From contig JAMXSV010000019.1 in NCBI GenBank assembly GCA_027559495.1, positions 372,001-436,000 of the forward strand: DNA of 64,000 nt, in the 5' to 3' direction. The stretch comes from Aurifilum marmelostoma. Its lineage: Eukaryota; Ascomycota; Sordariomycetes; Diaporthales; Cryphonectriaceae. The position numbers and the translations under genes were made by a program. The notes beneath the pieces were generated by a model that worked only from the letters and a program-made list of their open reading frames with translations, did not search any database and was not told the origin of the DNA. Below, one piece after another: positions 56,019 through 64,000 of the stretch (position 1 is its first letter; every line of letters starts with the position of its first letter).

Positions 56019-56549
56019 CTAGCATTTGACCCAGAAAGCAATCCATTGAATGTGCCAATCGTTCAAGTCTCTCTGATGGGTAACGAAGACACGATGAAGC
56101 ATTATCGACTTGAATAAGCCTTAGAGAGCCTCCGAGACGAAGGCGTCTTGATAATTGGCGCCGGCATGGCTGTTCATAATCTTCATGATTTCCGGGCTCA
56201 CAGAGGAAGCGGTGTGACTATGCCGTAAGTCAAGGCAACGTCCGCAATGATTACTAGTGTTTGGCTCAGTGACAGCCTAGCTAATCATGACGTCTTTTCC
56301 AGTTATTCTTTCAACTTTAACGAGGCGCTCAAGGAAGCTGCAGCTTCAAAACCGGAGCAACGAGAGGCGGCCATGGCAGCTCTGATGCAACGCAGCGACG
56401 CCAGGAGAGCCCATCCATCTGTCGAACACCTCCTGCCTATGTACGTTGTTGCGGGTGCTGCAGGCTCGGATGTCGGCGAGCAGTTGTGGGCTCTAGCTGA
56501 AGGCAGTCTGAGCTGGGCGCAATATCGTTTTGGTAGTATTGCAATTTGA
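56019..56549 (+). pseudogene. Extradiol ring-cleavage dioxygenase (LigB/DODA type) fragment
   Basis: The plus strand keeps the C-terminal half of a class III extradiol dioxygenase. It reads LAFDPESNPLNVPIVQVSL, then ALESLRDEGVLIIGAGMAVH, and after a 78-nt intron (56,225-56,302, GTAAGT donor, GCTAATC branch, TTCCAG acceptor) YSFNFNEALKEAA, HPSVEHLLPMYVVAGAAG and GSLSWAQYRFG. An in-frame TAA at 56,115-56,117 (LE-stop-ALESL) interrupts it; a CAA-to-TAA change would explain this. The N-terminal half with the metal-binding His residues of the family (SHGGP, HGVW) is absent. In a polyketide cluster this enzyme class opens a catechol ring. The 5' loss faces the 5' loss of the O-methyltransferase. 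Confidence 0.8.
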
Positions 56550-57039
56550 CAGCATGTCCCATCTCGAACGCACGCTGTCTGGTCCGGCTGCTATTATAAG
56601 CTTTCTTTCGGCTCGGTCACAGAACAGCATTCTTCTTTCCTTCTTGAGACTCCTATTCGAAGAATTCACCTGGGCACATGGAACAAGTCGAAAGCACTAG
56701 GGTACCCGCTTAATTTACTTTGGACAATTTTGACGCATTGCGCTCAGTCTGACTGCCTATCCAAGTTCTGTATAACAGCCAGCACTCGATATGATGCCAG
56801 CAAGCTCCCAGTAGATATAATCACGAGTGAAAATAGAAGGAAAAGAAATGAAATTACATCCTCCCATTTCTAGTCCCATCTCTCGCGCCTTTAACTGTTG
56901 TCAATAGGTCTTGCATCATGCTCATCTCGAATCAAGACTTTGTCGAAAGTTACTTGATTGGCGTGAGTACCTCTTGCTTAGAAGCTCATTCGTTATCGAA
57001 AAACTGCCCCTAATTTATATAGTCATAGTCTATAGAAAA
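56550..57039. other. No gene seen
   Basis: The region between the stop of the dioxygenase fragment and the stop of the DUF7708-like gene. No coding sequence is recognised. Confidence 0.5.
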
Positions 57040-59243
57040 TTAGGTATAGTCGTCCGCCGTCAACTCCTCCTCTTGCTCGACAATGACAGGACGAGACGCT
57101 CTGTTACTACTCATGCTGGACCCTGCACCATACATCCGTGCCTGCATCGGGTCTCCACCGGAGAGCGGCGTCCAGGCAGGTGATGCTTCCAGCAGCATCT
57201 GCTCACTTTGCAGAAAAATCTGCTTCTGCGCTGGGATGTTTGAAGATGCATGTCCCGGGCGGAATGGGCTCGTTAAAAGCACCTTGAGCCGACACCCGGT
57301 GTTATGATATTGACCGTCGACGAGGCTGAGGAGGCTCTGGATGACATGAAAGAGATCTTGAAGCATATTCTGTCGCTCGTACCACGAGATTCCATCTATC
57401 ATGCAATATATAGTAGTCTTGGGTCGAAATTGTGCCAGGATAGAGCAGAAAAGGGCGCAGAGGTACTGGATATCCCGGCGCTGCAACGCGTCAAGAAAGG
57501 GACCGCTCACGAATCCGAGGTCTGGACTGACGCCGCTGGCCGTATCGAGCTCGATAAGCAGCCGTGCAACAAGGCACCGCATCAGTCCCTGTGGTCCTTG
57601 CAGGTCATCGTTGGAAGACATGTGCAGACCGCAGAAGTAGTACAGCCCAATAGCCTCAGGATTCGTCTGAGATAGGCTGGCTTTGATGCTGGCGCACACG
57701 ACCGACAGGCTGGAGATGCGGCCGTGGTCTCCAGAAACATCACCGAGCTCGCCTTGGGCGAGGAGAACGTCAGGATAATCCGAAGAGAACCAATGCCAGA
57801 ATCGTTCCTGCTGCAGTAGCCACTGTACTTGGCTGTTCTGTCTCATGTCGAAATTGAGGCCCTGACGGAGGATGTGATCGAAGTCGTCTGCCACTGTCTG
57901 CAACGGAGCCGAAAGTACGGCCTGAAGCTCCGAAATGGATATGATGGGCCATACAGCGCCAGCTAAGAATTGTGGCGTGCGCGATCTTTCCAGCTCCATC
58001 TCTGCAAGCTCCAGGCGTCCAAGTATTTCTCTCTCTCGCTGTTCTGAAGCCTCTTGCGCGGCCAAGAACCACGCCTTGAACTCGTCGAGGGCATTGAACA
58101 GGCCTTCGCGAGCTCCAGCCCTCGCAGCCTCCATTGACTTGTGTTCCTGGGCTGCCAACAGCTCCTTCATCTCCTGGCTACTCGTCTGCGCAATGGACTT
58201 GACCTCGGCGAGCTGCTGATTGGTAGCAACTGCACCCTGGCGTATGACATGTAACTCGGATCGGGTCCCCTCGGTGCCCTTCCGGACCTGGTCTTGGATG
58301 TTTACTAGTATTCCTTCCTTGATCATGTCTGCCCGTCGGGTCAAGGCCGACATGGCCTGTTGGATACCTTCGATAGCCCGGTCGATATCGCTTCCCGATG
58401 GCACATCTGAGAACCGCGGGAACAGCTTGGAGACTGAAATGTAAAGAATGTCGTTCAGCATGGGCTCGCATGAAGTCTTGACTATTATCATAATGTCACG
58501 ACATACCGTAATGTTTCGGAAGCAGAAAGGCAATGGACTTTGTTGTGGCATCGAGAACAGCGTCAAACACATTATCTACCGAGTCCACGACTTGTAAGTC
58601 TGTCTGAAAATGTTTCCGCCTCGACTCGGCCACCATGATGATTCCTGGGACATCCTCAAAGGCCGAAAGGATCTTTTCGCGAGCCTTGGCTGCATTCTTG
58701 AGAAGCTAGACGTTGTATTTGCATCAGTACTGGACCGTTCCTGTCACAGTGCGATAGAGGTGGTCATACCGAAAACATCCATCCTAATGAGATCCGCAAC
58801 GCTGATCCCCACATCTCATCTGGAATTAGATCCAGGAGAGGCTCGATCTGCTCGGCATGGTCTCCTGTCATCCGCAGGGCCTTTCGGATCGAGCCCGAAA
58901 TACCTTCCGCCTTTCTCTTATACAAGGTCTGTGTCTCTGACAGAAGCCGGAATACATCAGGCCATGAGCATCCCGTTGGGTCGAATGCCGTTGCCGGGCT
59001 TTTTTCTAGTGTTTTATACCGTTTCAGAGCATTTTGTAGGTCACTGCAAGATTCCGGTCAAAGTTGGCAAGGTTCCCACGAGTGTGTGCTTGTGAAAACT
59101 GCTTACTAGTCTGGTGGTCTTCGTCTCTGCACAGCCCTTTGATCACTAGTTCGTGAACGGGAGCCAAAGGCGCTGTCAAACTTCGGAGCATGAGTCTGCA
59201 TCCATTCGTGCTTCATCAACTCGAATTCTTGCTCCCGGTTCAT
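57040..59243 (-). CDS. DUF7708-like protein with degenerate NACHT-like domain
   Basis: A four-exon minus-strand gene: 59,243-59,107; 59,043-58,770; 58,705-58,507; 58,433-57,040. Introns are 63, 64 and 73 nt (donors GTAAGC, GTATGA, GTATGT) and all phases agree, giving 667 residues. The order is a disordered basic N-terminus, then LQNALKRYKTLEKS-FDPTGCSWPDVF. Next comes a helical region (IEPLLDLIPDEMWGSALRIS; AREKILSAFEDVPGIIMVAE) with the pattern of DUF7708, common at the N-terminus of fungal STAND proteins. A long coiled coil (about 215-330) and a NACHT-like C-terminal part follow (RISSLSVVCASI, LYYFCGLHMSSND-GPQGLMRCLVARLL). A Walker-B-like IYCMIDGISWYE lies at 545-556, but I see no Walker A. 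It is divergent from the AAA+ gene 498 bp away, suggesting joint regulation. Confidence 0.78.
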
Positions 59244-59741
59244 GGTGCCAAAATGCGCTTCGTCCTGGCTCGGACCGTCAATCAGAGACTGGGCAGAAGA
59301 TGAATCTTGACCCTACTTGTTATCTTCAAAATGGAGTACCATGGCACATCTAATATGGGGGTGAGTGGAGCCTGGTGCGTGAGTTCCGGCGCGAAGGATC
59401 TTATGCTCTGCGCGGGCAAGGCTCGGTCTTACGGGGGTAAGTTTCAGCTTTCAGCTCCGGAAGTCGCTCCTCCAATCCTACCCTTGTATCTTTCATGTGG
59501 AGCTCTGTGCTGACGATGCCGCTTCATTGCTCGATAAAAACGTCTCCGTTTCCTGGACAGATTATTCTCGTGCGGTCAAACCTTCACCAGATGCCCGGTC
59601 GTCCTATTGCTTCCGTAACTGATAGTATCGATCTCATTCCTAACTCGGTTCCCGGATCTTAAGCCCTTTTCCTCTCTGCTTCTCCGTATCTTTTTACTAC
59701 TCTTTAAGCGGTCCATCGCTAGTCAGATCTGGGTTGCACAC
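59244..59741. promoter_or_regulatory. Shared divergent promoter region
   Basis: 498 bp separate the starts of the DUF7708-like gene (minus) and the AAA+ ATPase gene (plus). The right part contains CT-rich DNA (59,640-59,705) typical of a fungal transcription start region. No gene is seen inside it. Confidence 0.55.
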
Positions 59742-62700
59742 ATGTCTGCCGAGCAAAATCACAGGGAAGCCCGAGACTTGAGGCGCGAGAGGATTCGACT
59801 GCGCAACGAAGAGATCAGGACTCGGAACCAGAACATTCTAAGACGACGGTGGACTGTGGCCCAAAGATGGCGTGCCAAGAAGCCTGAAGTGCACAGAGTC
59901 AATGTTGAGAACTACAAGAATCGATACGTGGGCGCCTGGGATGGGTCTCAGGAGTACGATGAGTATGCAGTGGAGGTTCTTGTCGGACCGTGGGACCTTC
60001 ACAAAGAATTCCGGGATGAGAAGGCACGACGTGACCCTCTGCCCAAAGGTCAACAGTTCAGGGCGTCAAACTTCGGCTTGATGTCGGCGTGGGATGTGTC
60101 GGGTGGAAGGGCTGGGACCATCGACAGCGCTGCGTTCAAACAATTTCAAAAGGAAACTGTCCATGCGCCTACAGACGTCGACCCGAACGAGACGTACATG
60201 CACCGCATCCGCATTCACTCCATCCCGGTGCTGGGCTATCTCACATTATTTCTGGAAGAGACCGCGTGGAGAGATTATCCCAGAGCATTTCCGAGACCGT
60301 TTGCGCCGCTGATACGACTGCAGCCGGAAATGAAAAGGATTCTGGCCAGTCTTGAACACCACTGGGCGGCTGCTGAATTCGAGGCCAGCTCCCGTAAAGT
60401 CGGACGTCCCACTCAGGAGACGAATGAACAGGACGCAGAAAAGGCAGTCGATGACGTTCATCCCGAGGATCAACATACCGACGATGTGGTTGACCAGACG
60501 CTGTCTTCTGAGCGCGTCAGCGACACACCCGCATTGCAGGCGAGCGCTGAGGACGCCGTCGACGAGGACGAGGAAACAGCGTCCATCTACTCCACGGAAC
60601 TCGCATCAGAACGTTCCGACTATGGCGAGCTGGAGCTCGAGGAGAAAGTTGGAGATATCATGGAGGGTGTCGAGGCTCTGAGAGACATGAGATGCTACGT
60701 CAACTTCGTGGAAAAGGAGGTCATACCTCATTACAAGTTTCTTCGGGGCACTGCAGCAGATAAAGTCATATTCGATGACCTCTGGTGCGTGTTTCATCCA
60801 GGAGACTTGATCTATTCGCAGCGGACAGGAAGCAATGGCGACCGTTACGAAGAGCTCTGGCGCCTCACTGACGTTGAGACCCCGAAACCGTCCACATCAT
60901 ACACCCATGTTGGCGCCTGGAATGACTTGAATGGTCGATATCGTTCTACCGACGAGGTCAGGCTTTCTTGCTACCGCATCGACCACGACGGCTCTACTTA
61001 CGGTGCTGTGCCCAGAACCTTTATCATCCGATACTTTGCAGGGCGCAGGGCCATTCGGAGCTTGGAGGCGTACCCGTTGCGTTTTCTGAAGAACTCTGAA
61101 GTGCTCCTCGAAACTTTGCGAGTCCGTGGTCAGAAGTTTCACGACGCTTTTCTTGAGCGTCATCAATCGTACCACAACTGGACGCTGGAGGAGGACTTCG
61201 TCAATCCTCCAGAATTCATCGAGGGTCATGTCATTGTGGACTTCGAAGAGACGTTCAAAAAAGAGTCCGAGTGGCGCCCAGAATTTGATCACCCACCGAG
61301 GGAATCGACATCCGATTACGAAGGCGACCGGGCACCGTTCGATGACTGGGTCAATAATTTCCGGAAAGACAATTCGGATTGGGCCTCCCCGCTTTTCTAT
61401 CAGCATGAGGTCATTCAGAGCGATCAGATGATCAGGATGTGGCAACGACGGGATCATCTCAGCAAGGACGAATTCTTGCATCATCAATCCGTACAGGGCG
61501 AGTACGACACCTACTATGGCGAGCCCACAACCACCATCTCTGGCGATGATCTCGCCCTCCTTCCAAGGCGCTTATTTGCATACACCCTCCGTGAACGCAA
61601 GTTTGTCCCTGTCGATGTCAATCATCTCAGGCCCGTCACAGTAGAGGTGGGCATATTCGATGATCTCAAGATTTTGAAAGACTACAAGGATATGATCCGC
61701 GGTCTTGTCAGTTCTCATTTCCAGAAAAAGGAACTCGAACGTCTCTACGCACGGGAATCGGTCAAGGGGTTCAGCCAGGATCTGATCCAGGGCAAGGGAA
61801 AGGGACTGGTCGGTAAGTGTTTGGCCGCTGCCACATATCATACCTGCGCCGACTGACGAATACAGTACTACTCCACGGCGCTCCAGGCGTGGGAAAGACG
61901 GCCACAGCCGAGGCGGTTGCCATGGAGAACAACAGGCCTCTTTTCACCATCACTTGTGGAGACCTAGGCTTGGTCCCTTATGAGATAGAAACATCTCTCA
62001 ATCACATCTTTCGCCTGGCCCACAAGTGGGACTGCGTTCTCCTTCTTGACGAGGCGGATGTGTTCCTTTCTCAGCGTTCCAGGTTTGACTTGAAACGGAA
62101 TGCTCTTGTCTCGGTCTTCCTCCGCGTCCTCGAGTATTACAGCGGACTCCTTTTTCTAACCACGAACCGTGTCGGCACTATAGACGAAGCGTTCAAGTCG
62201 CGGATCCATATGTCTCTATTATACCCTCCGCTCAACGAGCTACAGACCACAGAGATATTTCGTTTGAATGTCAGGAAATTGCGACAGATCGAACGGCAGA
62301 GAGCAGCTTTGACAGGGAAGGCTGAGCTTGTTGTCAACGAAGACGATATCCTCCGGTTTGCAGAACGCCACTACAACAACGGAGGTGATTCGGATTCTCG
62401 CTGGAATGGTCGGCAAATCCGCAACGCTTTCCAGATCGCGTCCAGTCTGGCTCACTATCACTACGAGAGAAGCTCCGTGGTAGCCCGCGAGAAGGGTCAA
62501 CCTGAGCCCAGCGCACCTGTGCTGGACAGCGAGCTGTTTGAAAAGGTCCAGCACGCGACACATCACTTCGATCAATACATGAGGGAGACCAAGGGCTGGA
62601 GTGACGCAGATTACTCCCACAAATTAGGTGAAAGGTCTGATTATGTTCCGAATACGCGCTTTCCCACTGGCCACAAAACACCGAGTGCCCAGACAAGTTT

Positions 62701-63193
62701 CTCGCACCAGCAGTACACGGGTCCTGAATACGTGGGGTCCCCCTCGCCAGGGCCTATCTTCCCTGGCCAGGTACCTCTCCAGAACAGTGGATCGCGATAT
62801 CCGCCGCCCGGACAGCAGCAATACCCTATGCATCATCAGCAGGGCAACATTTCGAGCCAGTTCGCCGGGTCTCAGCAGTACAGTGATGTGTCTGGGCCGC
62901 TGACACCGGGGCGAAGAGTCGTCCAGGCGGCTCCACAAGCCACAGGCCTGCATACACAAGGACGATTTGGTAATGGCCACCTCACTCCGGCATCTATGCC
63001 GACTTATCGTGCAACGACTCCTGAAGGTCAAAGGGGTTCTCAAACGGGCCTTATTGGAGCGCGGTCGGGTGGATATGAGATGGCTGACAGCACGTATGGC
63101 GAGATGAGCGGTTCCTTCCAGGCAAACACGTCGACGCTTCCAATGAGGTCTGAGGCGTCACATTCGGCGAGGGAGGAGGATCTCTATACTTAG
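59742..63193 (+). CDS. DUF7025-containing AAA+ ATPase
   Basis: A two-exon gene, 59,742-61,812 and 61,866-63,193, with a 53-nt intron (GTAAGT donor, CTGAC branch, ACAG acceptor) joining GKGLV to VLLHGAPGVGKT; 1,132 residues. The order begins with a basic helical N-terminus (REARDLRRERIRLRNEEIRT) and a conserved fungal region (VGPWDLHKEFRDE; HRIRIHSIPVLGYL). An acidic linker and a DUF7025-type domain follow (DDLWCVFHPGDLIYSQ; FIIRYFAGRRAIRSLEAYPL), then LLPRRLFAYTLRERKFVPVDV. The AAA+ domain has Walker A GAPGVGKT at 695-702, Walker B CVLLLDEADVFL and sensor-1-like FLTTNRVGTIDEAFKSRIHM. The last 280 residues are a Gln/Pro/Gly-rich tail. These ATPases are numerous in filamentous fungi and mostly uncharacterised. 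No membrane segment is seen. Confidence 0.88.
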
Positions 63194-63542
63194 AATACAG
63201 GGGACTGTTTCTGCTAGCTTAGCTTTAGACACCAGCTCAATCGCGGTCCGGATAATGTTTCAAATCGGAGAATGAGTGGCCAAGTCAAGCTGGCTAAACA
63301 AGAATTTTCTGTAGAAGAAAAGGAGAAAGCTGAACCAGGGTAGTGTAATAACAACGGAACCTCGGCGAGACCTTCCAATGCTCTCAGTGGTCACTGAGGC
63401 AAATTGTCGTTGCCTCAGGCCTTGAAGTAATTACATAAGTGCCATTCACCAAGTCAGTCTCGGGCTCAAGAATACCATTACCCCCAAGCTTACTACTACC
63501 TCTTGCCTTCATGGCTCATCAATAAAGGCAAGATCATGTTTC
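63194..63542. other. Short intergenic gap; no gene seen
   Basis: The 3' flanks of the AAA+ gene and of the adenylation-domain gene. Nothing else is seen. Confidence 0.5.
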
Positions 63543-64000
63543 TCAGGCCCTTGCGTACAGCTCGTCAATCCGGGTTTGGAGCTTCTGCTCCGAAAGCTTT
63601 CTAATCACTGTGCCCTTGCCAGCACGCACGAATGTCGCCGGCGGGATGACGAGTATCTTGGACCGATCAATCTGGAAGTCTTGTGCATTCTCCGCATTGA
63701 CCCGCTCCACAAGAGGCCATACCTCGTTGATCAGCGCCTGGTTGTCGCCACTGTGATCATCTCTCGCTTCCACAATGAGCGCAAGCTCGCGACGGCCCGC
63801 GCCGATTACAAGAACGCCACTGAGCAGCTTGCAAGCTCCGATGACCAGTTCTGGCTGTATCGGGTTGAACTTGAGCGAGTTGCACAAGACTATAACGTCG
63901 TCGCGTCGACCATAGTACTGCCATAGGTTTGGCTTGGACGGGTGCGCCTGGAAGAGGTCGCGTGTCCGCCATTCAGACACACCAGGGCAGTTATGGTTGA
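63543..64000 (-). CDS. Adenylation-domain C-terminus (NRPS-like enzyme), partial at window edge
   Basis: The minus-strand frame is open through the right edge, so the 5' part lies outside the window. It reads WRTRDLFQAHPSKPNLWQYY, then GRRDDVIVLCNSLKFNPIQPE (the A8-like hinge region of AMP-forming enzymes), GVLVIGAGRRELALIVE and FVRAGKGTVIRKLSEQKL, which includes the A10 lysine-type motif. This matches the end of the adenylation domain of fungal NRPS-like adenylate-forming reductases, which normally continue with a carrier protein and a reductase or thioesterase domain. Here a TGA at 63,543-63,545 ends the frame directly after the A domain, and I see no carrier-protein sequence downstream. 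It may be truncated; alternatively a GTACGC donor just before the stop leads to an exon I could not find. Confidence 0.75.
   Translation of the reverse strand, partial: NHNCPGVSEWRTRDLFQAHPSKPNLWQYYGRRDDVIVLCNSLKFNPIQPELVIGACKLLSGVLVIGAGRRELALIVEARDDHSGDNQALINEVWPLVERVNAENAQDFQIDRSKILVIPPATFVRAGKGTVIRKLSEQKLQTRIDELYARA

Noticed and set aside
58610..59095. Plus-strand frame of 161 codons
   Set aside because: It is antisense to exons 2 and 3 of the DUF7708-like gene, whose four exons splice in phase with canonical signals.

Overview
The window is chromosomal DNA of a filamentous ascomycete (Pezizomycotina, most likely a Sordariomycete). The evidence is short GT-AG introns of about 50-140 nt with CTAAC/CTGAC-like branch sites, Kozak-like starts after CT- or CA-rich leaders, fungus-specific families (Clr5, DUF7708-like, DUF7025/AAA, non-reducing PKS, DUF2278), an a-factor-type lipopeptide pheromone gene, and a 20 kb AT-rich block whose changes are C-to-T/G-to-A transitions typical of repeat-induced point mutation (RIP). 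The species cannot be named from sequence alone.

Layout. 1-16.6 kb is ordinary gene-containing DNA: a family-16 lysine methyltransferase (4.9-6.2 kb), a DUF2278 protein (8.2-9.4), a low-complexity polyQ protein (11.5-12.6) and a calcium-dependent PI-PLC-like phosphodiesterase on the minus strand (13.5-14.9). A 23-codon gene at 16.64 kb encodes a peptide ending in a CVVM farnesylation box and looks like a mating pheromone precursor. From 17.5 to 21.2 kb comes a small accessory group: a five-exon SERAC1-like alpha/beta hydrolase with a glycine-rich tail, a short coiled-coil gene, and a second glycine-rich protein; each shows an apparent frameshift. A tRNA-Ser(AGA) with an 18-nt intron lies at 23.9 kb and a Clr5-domain pseudogene at 26.1-27.9 kb.

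28.43-48.82 kb is one nested transposon block. A Ty1/copia element (218-bp LTRs) is interrupted by two Ty3/gypsy elements: a plus-strand chromovirus-like element at 28,872-36,882 (222-bp LTRs, 5-bp target duplication ATAAA) and a minus-strand element at 38,006-45,195 (532-bp LTRs, duplication GCTTG). All three are dead by RIP.

Beyond the block are a small secreted protein (49.1-49.8), a hypothetical protein (50.9-51.6) and the remnant of a polyketide biosynthetic cluster (52.4-56.5 kb). The remnant holds a PKS tail (half PT domain plus ACP), an FAD monooxygenase, an O-methyltransferase and an extradiol (LigB/DODA-type) dioxygenase. All four have lost their N-terminal parts, and they sit as two head-to-head pairs with the losses facing each other. 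The last 7 kb holds an intact divergent pair: a DUF7708-like/NACHT-like protein and a 1132-residue DUF7025-AAA+ ATPase. The C-terminal end of an adenylation domain runs off the right edge.

Exon structures were worked out by hand from splice signals and reading frame; the family calls come from recognised motifs, not from a database search.
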